Assembly: GCA_013339895.1 (NCBI GenBank) | Contig: JABACO010000010.1 | Location: forward strand, 2,516,788-2,580,787 | DNA length: 64,000 nucleotides | Source of the DNA: Ephydatia muelleri | Lineage: Eukaryota; Porifera; Demospongiae; Spongillida; Spongillidae | Direction of reading: 5' to 3' | In this document: one piece after another, positions 29,815-40,817 of the stretch | Layout of the letters: the number at the start of each line of letters is the position of its first letter | Position numbering within the stretch: the first letter of the stretch is position 1 | Position numbers and translations under genes: made by a program | The notes under the pieces: generated by a model | Databases searched by the model: none | What the model was told of the DNA's origin: nothing | What the model saw: the letters and a program-made list of their open reading frames with translations, nothing else

Positions 29815-29888
29815 AGTGCAGAGCGCGCATCAAATCGAATAAATCACACAAATTAAAAAACAAAAATAAACCCTCGTAAATTATTAAA

Positions 29889-30784
29889 CTATTCTGACGT
29901 TCTGGCAAAGTCCCCAAACTTTGTAGCAAGCTGTTGCATATCTGCATGCTCAAGCTTTTCCTTGGCAACTTGGATGTCACTTCTGATTGCCGCAATAAGC
30001 TCATCTGAAAAGGAGAAAACAGCTGCAATCCTCAACTGGGCACAAGTCAGAACATTACCCACCTATTGATCCGAATTTTGCTTCCTTCCTGACGTAGCCC
30101 GCTACACATACAGCAAGCTCCGATCCATAGAAGTCGCTTGGAAACTCATATAAGATGTGGGTTTCCTGGTTAACAAAGGAAACGGTACGTTATTTGGCAA
30201 TTCAAACAGTTTTGGAACCGTAAACAATTGCGAGTCATCGCTACGAAGAGCTAGCTTTTTATGCCATACTTTCGGTCACGACTATGTCTTAGATCTCTCC
30301 ACGTCATCTCCCACTCTTTTGATCATAAACTTTGCCGTATTAAAAATATGCTAATTACGCTTCGTGACGAAACTAGGATTGGATTGATGTAGGGATCCTG
30401 ACTGAACGGACGAGAAGGTAAATTTGCATGTTTATCAAAATCGATGGCTTAATCTATCCTTTCCCATCACCTGATGTACACTGCACAGTGTGGAAAACGG
30501 GAGGGCGAAGGGTACATATATGCGTTAACTGGACTGCAGGCATAGGCCTATATCACTCGCAAGTTTGTCACATACAACCTACCATGCTCTTCTTCTCATT
30601 CTGGTAATGCGGGTTCCACCCGAGGCTCATCACCATCTTGTGAACCGCACCACCGTCCACGCAGGCCCAGCCGTAGTACACACCCGCATCAAGGCACGAG
30701 GGCGCTTGGTCCACAATGCTTTGAGGAAAATTTGCTAGAGCCATGCACGAAAAAAAAGAGAGGTCGCGTGTGTAAGAGTGTCCA

Positions 30785-30859
<75 letters not shown>

Positions 30860-31285
30860 GTGCGCGCGCGTGCGTGTGTGTGTGCGTGTATGTGCATGTG
30901 TGCGCGCATTTGTGCGTGTGTTTGTGTGTGTGTGTGTGTAAGAGTATGTGTGCGTGTCCAAGTGTGCGTGCGTGTTTGTATGTGTGTATGTGTGGGCGTA
31001 TGTGTGTGCGTGTGAACGCGAAAGATTGTAAATCCCAGCCAACAGATTACTGTACAAGGTTTGGAGTATATGAAATCCATGTGCTAAAGATACGATAACG
31101 CCTAGTCCAAAATATCACACGCGCACTGCACACGCGATCAGTATTGTAGCTAAATACGACTCAACGTCATTGTCTCTATAGACGCCAATGTGCGGCTAAC
31201 CTGTGGGTATTCCTAGCTGCTTGCTGCCTCGACCAAAGCCACGGACCACTTCCCCTTTCGTCCAATACGGAAATACCGCCTCCAT
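29889..31285 (-). CDS. RFK: Riboflavin kinase (ATP:riboflavin 5'-phosphotransferase)
   Basis: 4 exons in transcript order: 31285-31201, 30734-30583, 30165-30063, 30004-29889. Together they make 456 bp, 151 aa plus stop (human 155 aa). Exon 1 ends in [16 protein letters not shown] and exon 2 opens with ANFP, so the junction builds the family's PTAN nucleotide-binding motif. [24 protein letters not shown] and KKSM|ETHI follow. The Glu of ETHI corresponds to the catalytic base known in human RFK and sits exactly at the exon 2/3 junction. The C-terminus FDSxxELIxAIxxDI-type helix is present as [14 protein letters not shown]. Known role: converts riboflavin to FMN in the cytosol. Stop is TAG at 29889. 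Confidence 0.93.
30790..31012. repeat. (GT)n-rich tract in RFK intron 1
   Basis: Pure GT at about 30795-30855, then GTGCGT/GCGC-rich degenerate continuation with CpG steps. Confidence 0.88.
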
Positions 31286-31288
31286 TAT

Positions 31289-31353
31289 ACCGTACTCTCG
31301 TACCCAGACCTGTTTACGTGATAATGCGTACGTAAACTGGTCTGGGTACGAGA
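31289..31353. repeat. Near-perfect palindromic hairpin just upstream of RFK ATG
   Basis: CTCGTACCCAGACCTGTTTA on the left pairs with TAAACTGGTCTGGGTACGAG on the right, around a 12-14 nt loop. Its termini match those of the larger element at 36298-37380 (CTCGTATCCAGACC). It starts 4 bp upstream of the RFK start codon, so it should lie in the 5' UTR or promoter. Confidence 0.8.
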
Positions 31354-31584
31354 CTACTAATTGGTGCCAATTTGAACGTGTGAAGTATGAACCGCTTGTA
31401 TTGTACCGGAACCATATATCATGTTGTCTCGTCACACATGACACACGCACGAGGAGCAGTGGCGTAGCTACGGTAGGGCCTGGTAGGGCCCCAGCCCTTG
31501 CCCTACCATCAATACTACCCTGGTTACGAATAAGAAACCCGGGTCCGTAATCGTCCGTCGAATTTATCAATCAATGAGTTGGCA

Positions 31585-33664
31585 CGTACACAGCCAACCC
31601 TTACCAATCTTGGCTCAAGGATGATAAACGCAAAAACCTTGGTACAATAATGATATAAAACATGACCCAATACTGATATATTATCTTCATTGCGTCAATG
31701 TTGATATAGCAACATGGAACAGGTTGATAAAATCCTGGGACAATAGCTGACTATCATTTTAACATAAACCATGATATCAATATTGCTTCAATAATGATAA
31801 TAAATTGGCTGTTGGATCGACAGTTTGTTTTATACAAATGTTTGAGCCCTTGTTCATCAGGATTGGTGAACCTTTATTCAATGATACCATGTTTGAACTT
31901 TCGCGATATATCGAAGCAGTTGAAGGATGCAAAGTGTTAAAAGCCGTGTCCTTCGTCCATGACTGCTTTAGTGAAGGGTGCCACTTTGAGGAAATGGTAA
32001 CTACAGTGCTAATAGAAAGAGAGAAAGTTGGAGTTAACAAAAAAGTATTTGTTCACGATTATTCAAATAATCTGTATTGTTTTAATAATTATTGTTTGAA
32101 TGCCTAAAAATTTGACGGCCGTTCCTCCGTCAGCAGCAAGTGTGTAAAGTCAGTGAATGCCCTGCCATCGTTATGTACATAATGATTTGGTCTCTAGTGA
32201 AAGCTTCTACACACGGTGAAAATTGTTGGAAGCTTCTAGACGTGGAGCCGTCGTTTCACGGATTTGTTGTTAGTGACTATATCGCGCTGTTCTGTGTGAA
32301 TCGGTAAGCGAGTGATTGTATCGGTCCCTTTTCGTTTTAGTGGTATTTAGATGCCAAGTTATTATTGGATTTCTCTCATGTTGTACCTCTTATTAGAGCG
32401 CATCTGGGTGTGCCGTGGAGAATTGGTGAAAAAGAGAAAGCGATGGAGATAGACAGGTTACATGAGGACGAGGTGTTGTCTTTGAGTTGGATTCGTTTGA
32501 CCAGAGGTACCGGTATATCTCTGGTGTGGCTACGTGAGTTGACTTGAGAACGTAATTTATTTTGTGGAACTCACACAGGCTAACTCTTTTGGTAAGCGAG
32601 TGATTGTATCGGTTCCTTTTCGTTTTAGTGGTATTTAGATGCCAAGTTATTATTGGAATTCTCTCATATTGTACCTCTTATTAGAGCGCATCTGGGTGTG
32701 CCATGGAGAATTGGTGAAAAAGAGAAAGCGATGGAGATAGACAGGTTACATGAGGACGAGGTGCTGTCTTTGAGTTGGATTCGTTTGACCAGAGGTATTG
32801 GTATATCTCTGGTGTGGCTACGTGAGTTGACTTGAGAACGTAATTTATTTTGTGGAATTCACACAGGCTAACTCTTTTGGATACCAAGACACCAGTGCGC
32901 TTGGTGTTGTCATTTACCGGTATGGAGTCTTGCGACTTGGATGCGTGTGGCTACGTGATGACTTGAGAACATCATTTATTTTTGTGGAATCCACACAGGC
33001 TAACTCTTTTGGATATCCAAACACCAGTACACTGACTTGCTGTTGTCGTTGTGACTTGGATGTGAGTTAAATTAATAACGGTGTGTATTAGCAAATATCC
33101 AGGGTGGTGATTTGTCATACAGCTTTCCAAACGACCAGTTACACTGCAAGGTATGTGAACATATGTGGTGGTAATGCTTCTGCTATCCAACACAGGGTTG
33201 TACACAGACCATCGAGACTGTTGAGTGGATGCAAAGTATCTGTCCATTGCTCTGGTGGAGTATGCTACTTCGAGGATATGGTGATCGCAGTGCTAATAGA
33301 AGGAGAGAGAACAAGGGACTTAATAGAATAGTTTATTGTGATGCAATCTGTATTGTTTCAAATAAAATTTCAATGCCTAAAAAGGAGGTAGTATTGATGC
33401 CTTAAAAGGTAATATGGTCTTGGGCCAATATTGTAATAACAGCATTGGGCCAATACTTTGGTATATCATGCTTGGCACAAGACTGCTATCATGGTTGGAT
33501 CAACACTTTATCAGTGTTGTATCAATATTGCGTACACATGTTTGGGTCATGTTCCCCTAAATCATTGAACCAATACTGTTACCCATATTGCCTACCAAGG
33601 ATGATATCATCCTGATCCAATAATGCGTCAATATTGGTCCAATTATTGATTTCTCGCTGTGTAA
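31585..33664. repeat. Unclassified repeat block with CAATATTGG-type words
   Basis: Both ends carry many short words such as CCAATATTG and TTGGNCCAA, and similar ends TACACAGC (left) and GCTGTGTAA (right). About 31925-32115 recurs in diverged form at 33226-33385 (shared coding-like string GCKV...FEEMV/FEDMV...VLIE). The central part holds the 288-bp tandem duplication. It could be a degenerate transposon, but no transposase or clear target duplication is visible. Confidence 0.45.
32303..33012. repeat. 288-bp tandem duplication plus partial third unit
   Basis: Copy 1 is 32303-32590 and copy 2 is 32591-32878, about 97% identical. Each keeps a 60-codon frame (from 32365 and 32653) without known domains. 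A subunit ending GGCTAACTCTTTTGG recurs a third time at about 32954-33012. Confidence 0.9.
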
Positions 33665-33696
33665 GAGGCCATAGAAAGTAAATATTGCTTTTCAAA

Positions 33697-35892
33697 ATGG
33701 CTGTACGTCCTATCACAGAACGGATAACTGATGAACTACTGGAGTGCGGTATATGTTTTTGTGAGTACAAGGACCCCAAAATGTTACCATGCCAGCACGC
33801 GTACTGCCAAGGATGCCTCGAAAGTTTGATCGGTCAGTGTAGGCTTACGGATGGCGAACGAAGCATACTCTGTCCGATGTGTCGAACGCCAGCTAAAATA
33901 CCGGACACTGGTTCCGCTGAAGGATTTCAAACTGCTTTCCACATTAACAAGATATTCGAGTTGCGCAACACTCTCGGTAAACAATCAGCTCCTCATCATC
34001 CAACACCTGTATGTACCTGTAGACACAGAAACTGTCATAACGCAGAGGTAACCCACTTCTGTGACACGTGTGGTCCACTCTGTCACCGCTGCATAACTAG
34101 CCACAGAGAGCTCTATTGCTATCACAAGGTGGTTCAAATAGCTCCAATATGTGCCCACCACTCCACACTGTACTGCAAAACGTGCGATACACCTGTATGT
34201 AGTCCAGGATCTCATCAAGAGCACACCTATGAACACACCCAGCTCTCATATCGGCAAAAATGCGAGTTACATGTCAGTCTTAGTGAAGTTCAGAAAAAAA
34301 GGGTTGAATTAAAAATGGCCTTGATGAATGTTAAAGAAACAAATCGACACGTTTCCAATCATGCAATAGATGTAAAAAGCAACATTGAAACTACATTCAG
34401 GAGATTGGAAGAATTGCTAGAGCAGCGTAAAAAAGATTTGTTGAATTTAACTGACAATCTTACAAAAAAAAAACTGGCCTGCCTTGATACTCAGATGGAG
34501 ATACTGACAGATATCCATGAGGAAATCTGCAACTATGCCATGTTCATTGAACAGTGCATTGCCAACAAACATCATGCAGATTTCATAAATCTCAAAGCTG
34601 CAATGTCATTATATTGGAGCACCCAATCTCATAAATATGCTGACATCCAGGTAGAAGATTCAAATTTGCAGTTTTATTTGAGTGAGTGTTCAATACCTGA
34701 TTTTCAAACCCTTGGTGTTGTTAGTGCAAGTTCAGCCTCTCCTTCTAACTGTCTAGCAGAGGGCAGTGGCCTTACTACAGCAACCATTGGAGAAAAGGCA
34801 TTGTTTGAAGTGTCCATAAGAAAACAGGATAATAAGCCTTGCATGGACAGTAGTGGTGACGTCCATGCCTTTCTTAAGCACAATTCCTTTGACACTTATC
34901 TGGATGCTCAGCTTGTTGAACTGAAAGGAAATATGATGACTTTCTCTTACCAGCATCAGCAACCAGGCGAATACCAGCTGCATGTGCAAGTATGTGGTAA
35001 GGAAATCAACAGTAGTCCATTCAAGGTGATTATGCGACGACCTTTCACATTCAAAGGCGACTTTATAAGACGCTTTGTTCGAGGTGAACTGAAACAACCT
35101 TGGGGTGTTGCTTGCATTAGCAATGGAAGTATTGCTGTTGTTGACCACGAAGGAGAAAAGGGAGTTACCATCTTTGATGCAGATGGGAAAATGGTTTCTT
35201 TTTTCATGGAGGCAATGGGTTTATTGAACTTTTGGGGTCCAAAAGGGAAGTGTTATCGTCCTTCTGGAATCGCAGTTGATTGCAATGATGACATACTAGT
35301 GGTGGATGGAGGTATGCACAGAATACAGAAGTTCTCTATAGATGGCAGATTATTGAATGTGGTAGGATCCTGTGGTAGTGGAGAGCTTCAGTTCAGGGAG
35401 CCAGTTGGTATTCAAGTGAACGCAGGCAGTGAAGTGTATGTGTGTGACAGGAGAAATGATCGAATACAAGTTCTTGATAAAAACTTGTCATTTCTTCGCA
35501 CCTTCGGTTGCGGTGGTGACCAGGATGGTCAGCTAATCTGCCCATGGGATGTCGCCTTTGATAGCTCTCAAGATGTCTACATCACTGACTCCGGAAACAA
35601 TCGTGTTCAAGTTTTCACACCTGATGGTACTTTCTTACGCAAGTTCGGTTGCAAGGGAGATGGAAGGGGGCAGTTCAGAGACCTGCGCAATATATGTATA
35701 GATCAGAAGGATGATGTGTATGTGACTGATTGTACTCACCATCGCGTGACGGTGTTCACATCCAGTGGTGAAGTCCTGACAACTGTGTCAGCTGGTGGAA
35801 TTATGAATGGACCGCTAGGGATATCCATTGACAGGGATGGCCTTGTGTATATAGCAGATTCAGCTAATAGATCGATAGGGGTTTACTTGTAG
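33697..35892 (+). CDS. TRIM-NHL family E3 ubiquitin ligase-like protein, intronless
   Basis: One frame of 731 codons from ATG at 33697. Domains by eye: RING (about 17-65, CGICFCEYKDP...CQHAYCQGC...CPMCRTP), B-box 1 (about 105-150), B-box 2 (about 153-193, ICAHHSTLYCKTCDTPVC), coiled coil (about 195-290), filamin/IgFLN domain (about 358-450, ending SSPFKVIMRRP), and about six NHL repeats (450-731, e.g. PWGVACISNGSIAVVDHE, DVYITDSGNNRVQVF). This is the layout of TRIM2, TRIM3 and TRIM71. In those families the RING ubiquitinates substrates and the NHL propeller binds RNA or protein. I cannot assign a specific orthologue. No introns are present, and 35893-36287 downstream shows no gene. Confidence 0.93.
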   Translation: MAVRPITERITDELLECGICFCEYKDPKMLPCQHAYCQGCLESLIGQCRLTDGERSILCPMCRTPAKIPDTGSAEGFQTAFHINKIFELRNTLGKQSAPHHPTPVCTCRHRNCHNAEVTHFCDTCGPLCHRCITSHRELYCYHKVVQIAPICAHHSTLYCKTCDTPVCSPGSHQEHTYEHTQLSYRQKCELHVSLSEVQKKRVELKMALMNVKETNRHVSNHAIDVKSNIETTFRRLEELLEQRKKDLLNLTDNLTKKKLACLDTQMEILTDIHEEICNYAMFIEQCIANKHHADFINLKAAMSLYWSTQSHKYADIQVEDSNLQFYLSECSIPDFQTLGVVSASSASPSNCLAEGSGLTTATIGEKALFEVSIRKQDNKPCMDSSGDVHAFLKHNSFDTYLDAQLVELKGNMMTFSYQHQQPGEYQLHVQVCGKEINSSPFKVIMRRPFTFKGDFIRRFVRGELKQPWGVACISNGSIAVVDHEGEKGVTIFDADGKMVSFFMEAMGLLNFWGPKGKCYRPSGIAVDCNDDILVVDGGMHRIQKFSIDGRLLNVVGSCGSGELQFREPVGIQVNAGSEVYVCDRRNDRIQVLDKNLSFLRTFGCGGDQDGQLICPWDVAFDSSQDVYITDSGNNRVQVFTPDGTFLRKFGCKGDGRGQFRDLRNICIDQKDDVYVTDCTHHRVTVFTSSGEVLTTVSAGGIMNGPLGISIDRDGLVYIADSANRSIGVYL

Positions 35893-36297
35893 AAGTGCAG
35901 TGTTTTTGATATTAATTTTTTGGTGCTTGATCCATTGTACTCAATATTCAAAAGTATGTTGTAGCAATTACAAAACTGCATGAAGTCCGATAAATATTGA
36001 TAAAATGATAAGCTTGATATATATGAAATGATAATTTTGATATGCTAACCGAAGTACAGCTTTCATGAATGAAATTCAAACCAACTTATCACCCACTTTA
36101 AACAATTTGCGAAAAATTTGCAATGAAACAATTGGCCATGCCCATTGAGGTAAATTAATAACCACTTTGTGCTTAACATATTCAAGAGGGCTGGGCAAGT
36201 TCATCTTGACAATTTAATTCAAACTAGCTCTATTTAACTTTCCATTACTGTTTATAATAAATAAACTAGTTCGTTAACTAATTCCGGTATCGAGTTA

Positions 36298-37380
36298 GTT
36301 CTCGTATCCAGACCCACACTCGCAGCTACGGATGGATTACATCACCGCTACGCGAGAAGTGATTGCAGTGATGACATCAGCTTGTAACTATGTAACACCA
36401 CCCCCTCCTTTCAATGCTGAAGGTAAGGTCCATAGCGGTCTGGGACTCGGTGCTCCCTAGCAGGGTATCTTCGTTCGGGATGAAGTGCAGGCACCTCCGG
36501 AGCAGGTAATACTTCTTCAAGTTGATTTTTATTCTCGTCGTCATCTAGCAGTTCCAGTGTGGCTGGGGTAGCTACAGTAGGCGGAGGGCCCTTCGGTTTA
36601 CTCTGTTCTCGGGGGGACGCAGTACTGTGATCTGGCTGAATGTTTTGTCCACCTAGATATGGTTTTAACCTGTCGAAATGAACACACTGATAACCCCTTG
36701 GACCCTTGATCCTATAGACACAATCCCCAAATCTCTCCGTCACTTTAAATGGGCCCTTCCATGGTAAATGCAACTTCTTAGAATTGCTGGAGAGAACAGC
36801 CATACCGTGTCACCTGGGTTAAAGGGTTTACCATGAACCTTCTCATCATGCAGAGCCTTCTGCCTTCTATGATCAGCTTTACATTGTTCTCTCACCAATG
36901 CATATGCATTCTGGAGACCCCTCTTTAACTGTAATGCATAACCAGAGACTGTTTTTGTTTCCATTGGGTTTGACCCATACATTAGGTCAACTGGCAGTTT
37001 GGCCTCACGCCCAAACATGAGAAAGAAGGGGCTGAACCCTGTGGAAGAGTGTACACTGGAGTTGTAGGCCATACATACCTTACGAACGTATAGTGTTCCC
37101 AATCATCTGGATGGTTGCTGCTTGTGGTTGCTAACGAGTGTCCTATTAAATCGTTCCACCATGCCGTTCCCTTGAGGATGATATGGTGTGGTATGAGTTT
37201 TCTTGATCCCCAACGTGTTACATATTTCTGCTATCAAGTCTGACTCAAACTGTCTTCCTTGGTCAGAGTGAAGCTGCTCAGGGGGAGAGAAACGGCAGAA
37301 CATCTCATCTACATCACTTCTCGCGTAGCGGTGATGTAATCCATCCGTAGCTGCGAGTGTGGGTCTGGATACGAGACTAG
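36298..37380. mobile_element. Inverted-repeat element carrying a gypsy fragment
   Basis: Inverted ends of about 62 bp (CTCGTATCCAGACCCACACT inward, at 36302-36363 and 37312-37374) surround about 950 bp. The direct repeat TATCGAGTTA flanks the element at 36288-36297 and 37381-37390, as expected for a target duplication of 9-10 bp. The interior is nearly all a minus-strand Ty3/gypsy integrase remnant, cut off where the inverted repeat begins. Confidence 0.75.
36411..37303 (-). pseudogene. Ty3/gypsy integrase C-terminal fragment, frameshifted
   Basis: Minus-strand pieces in order: 37303-37103 (SDQGRQFES and HPQGNGMVERFNRTL, integrase core with Asp and Glu positions), 37102-36740 (HSSTGFSPFFLMFGR), and 36803-36411 (WKGPFKVTERFGDCVYRI, GPF/Y module, and HFDRLKPY). 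The reading frame changes near 37102 and 36790. Protease, RT and RNase H are absent, and no LTR is recognised. It is non-functional. Confidence 0.85.
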
Positions 37381-37987
37381 TATCGAGTTACATTAGTTTT
37401 TAAAATTATTGCATTAATGAAGCTTATTGTAGCACAAGTGGTCCTGGCAAACACCAGGAGTGCAGTAGTAATAGTTGCTATGGATACAGATTGCTGTCGT
37501 GTATTTTGTATTATATTGTCTCGCCGTTCGTCGTGTCTCATAGACAGTACAGTGAGTCGCTATGAGAGGACGGACAACCGTAAGTCGAATTTTCCAGATG
37601 TACTTGTGTGGTACGCCTGGCAAGGCAATTGAGAATCCGAAGGAGAGCAGTGCTGGGAATAAGTTTCCTTGATTATGTCATCATCGATGGCATCCAGTAT
37701 CAAGGGCCATCGTCTCGATGACCTCGAAGTGAAATATTTTTTGTCTTGCAAGTTTGTTGATTGAAAAATGCTAATTTAAATACTGAGTTGCGCTCGTTTT
37801 GAATCATCGGTAACATATACAGTAATTTACTTAAATGGCACAGTTAGGAAGCTGCTGACGAGCTACATGTATCCTCTGTCCAGAACACCTCTGTCCAGAA
37901 CACAACCATTTGCACTTACGTAATCACTACTCCATGCATAGGCTGTAGTGTAGCACTACACTTTAGGGGTGTACCGCAATGTATATA

Positions 37988-39801
37988 CATTGTATATGTT
38001 ACGCGCAAAGCGTGGATTTGCGCAATCCCGGGATTGTCCTGCGCAAACCCTGGATCCATGGTTTGTGGTACAATCCATGGATTGGCCGCGCAATCCTAGG
38101 ATTGCTTGTGCGCAAAGCATAGATTAGGACAATCCTGGGATTGCCCTGCGCAAAGCGTAGATCGGACAGATCTGTAATATATTAGCCATGGGTAACGAAT
38201 AATGAGTACATCCACATTACTTTATATCAAATAACATGCGTTTGCAGTACAAATAAAAGGCCTATGGTGTACAAATACAATTGTTCTCTGTACTTCATGT
38301 CTTCCTTTGTATATACAGTTGCTGCACGGCAAGCCTCCAATAATGCTACCAAATATGAAATACATTTCCCCTTAGATATCATTTTTTTCCTCATCATCAC
38401 CAGTATCTGCAGAAATATATGGAGACAAATTATTACATCAAGATTTTAATTGGCTTTGCAGGTATAAATTACGCCAATCAGGCCAAGACTAATATCCATT
38501 GATTAACTATCATTTCTCTTTCCTCAAGTCCTTGACTTTGAGGATGCTGGTCTGTCATCAAGAATGGTCAAGTCACCAGGCCAGTTCTTTACAAAATCAG
38601 CAATTAAAGTCCTCCCATTATAATATTTTACATGGGTAAAATAAGATATAAGCAATTAACTGATTTGGTGCAAGGTTCCAGCTAGGCCACCTCCTTGCCC
38701 CTCCTCTGATTGGTTCTGAAGAGCAGGATTGGTCCACCTATCCAATTATCAGTGCATTATTAACCTTGTAGATAAAATCACAACTTGAACACACACTTGA
38801 GGCTATGCTATATAGGTATAGGTTAGTACTTTATAAAACCTGATGCTATATGATGGATTTTAGTGGCACTGACTAGATTTTGCTGTATAGTTTTTTGAGA
38901 ACTGGAAAGGGGACACTTGCAGGCTCACAAACTGAATATCTGCACCCATAGACATTCAAAGAATGCTGAATCTATATTTGAAAAAACATACACACATACA
39001 TGTATAACTATAAAATTAACAATTTTATCTGCACATTTTAATTTTTTTTTTGTAACATACGACCTGGTTGTTGACACTGTCATAAAAAAATTCCACATAC
39101 ACCATTTTACTAACACGGCTAGCACGGTGGTGTTATTAGAATCCTGCAAAAGTTATTTTTTAAAAAATGACGAAAAATACTTGTTATTAAATGCTGGCTG
39201 GTGATCAACAGAGCACATCACAGAGTCAGCGTAGAAGTGCAACTTCCATCCAAAACTTCAAACGGTCGGTACAGTCCCATTTATAAGCGCAACTACATGT
39301 ACCTAACAAACTAGCTCCCTGGTTTCCTTTTTGACAAATACGGCTGTACTTCAGTTTACCCACTTAAACTTCAAATTATGTAGCTGGCGCGTTACATAAT
39401 GATAAAATAGCGGGCGCCCATAACTGGATTCAAGCGAAGCCACTGGGCCTTTTACAACCATCACAGGAAAGTGCTCTATTGAGGAGGCCTATTAATCGAT
39501 CCGCTCTTAATAATGCCTACCACACAACTTACCTTCTTGAATAGCTCAAATAGGTTGGAGACCTAGACTGGCTAGACCGACAGGTTATCTGTGTGTACGC
39601 TCAACGGCTCTGCCAGGCTCTTTGTAGTCGATACAACTTTTGTGCCTTCGTTATAGTTGAACATTATGAGATACGCGAGTTGATTGGGTTAAAAATATAT
39701 AAGGGCAATCTCGAGATTGCGCAAGCAAACCATGGATCCAGGGTTTGCGCAGGACAATCCCGGGATTGCGCAAATTCACGCTTTGCGCGTAACATATATA
39801 T
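37988..39801. mobile_element. TIR element with 17-bp flanking direct repeat
   Basis: Inverted ends share TATATGTTACGCGCAAAGCG and extend inward about 75 bp. The 17-bp direct repeat GTACCGCAATGTATATA flanks the element at 37971-37987 and 39802-39818. The left subterminal region holds a series of nested short palindromes (CAATCCCGGGATTG, CAATCCTAGGATTG, CAATCCTGGGATTG, GGATCCATGG). Inside, no transposase is recognised. A reverse-strand stretch near 38520-38600 reads like coding sequence but is too short to assign. Confidence 0.65.
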
Positions 39802-40003
39802 GTACCGCAATGTATATAACACAAATGGTTACCTTGTTTCATCCTGCAGCTAGCTGAGGTTAAGCATGCAAAAGATGGCTGTCTGATACTAATTTAGCGT
39901 ATTGAAGTCATGTTGCGGCGACCGCAATGACGCAAACATAATGAGGACTCATTGGGTTATACATGTGCATAGGATCGCGCTGTGACTAAAGCAATTAATT
40001 TGC

Positions 40004-40400
40004 TTAGCAGGGACTGAGGCCAACCAGCTTGATGGTCAAGTGTTTTCTATACTGAGTTTCATACGCAGGGTGTCCCGCAACATTTAGCGATTTAGGGTAC
40101 AGTTTTATAACTAAGTAATGATGCAGCTTACAGTATGTGTGTTCCTCTAATTTATACAGGTTTATGCAGGTTGGAGTCAGGAGCCTAACCTCAATTTGAG
40201 ATCCATCATCTGTTAAGCAGAATCTAAGATACAAGTTCTGCTCAGCAGTTTTGAAGACATATTAACAGCCAAAGACGTAAATATCAAGTGCTATACCATC
40301 TCGAGTACTGCGATTGATCAGAGAGGCGTGAAAGTTTACAGCGACGACACCAGAAATAACTAGTCCCACATCACAGGCGCAAAATGAGTTAATAGTGCAT
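40004..40400 (-). other. Possible unrecognised minus-strand coding segments
   Basis: Two open segments read like protein. 40400-40262 ends DGIALDIYVFGC before a stop. 40234-40004 includes YLRFCLTDDGSQIEVRLLTP. The second vaguely recalls an OB-fold strand pattern, but this is weak. No start or splice site is convincing. It lies just downstream of the Ub/ART-like gene. Confidence 0.2.
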
Positions 40401-40817
40401 GAAAATTGCCTACTCTGGTGGTTGTATCTCAAACAATGCAACTGGTAAATTTGGCAGGAACTGCATTGGTGGTGGTGGTGGGGGGAGGAGAGGGGGGGGG
40501 GGCTAGCTGGGACGGTGTGATGAAGTTGGCCTACCTCACAGCTTTGACCAACACTATTTACTGTTGCCCAAGGTATCCCCAGCGAATGCACTGTCCACCA
40601 AAGCAGTTTCAGAATGAATTTGATTATATCCATATTTAAAGGGGAAGAAGTGTAGCAGATTACAATAATATAAACATCTTGACACATGTGGCTAGAACAT
40701 TCAACGTACCTTATTCCTAAACTAGAACCATGATTACTAAGTTTTCTATAGAAGTGTTGCGCATTACTCATTTTTTTCACTCGTACATTTGCACATCAAG
40801 AATATTACATCATAGCA

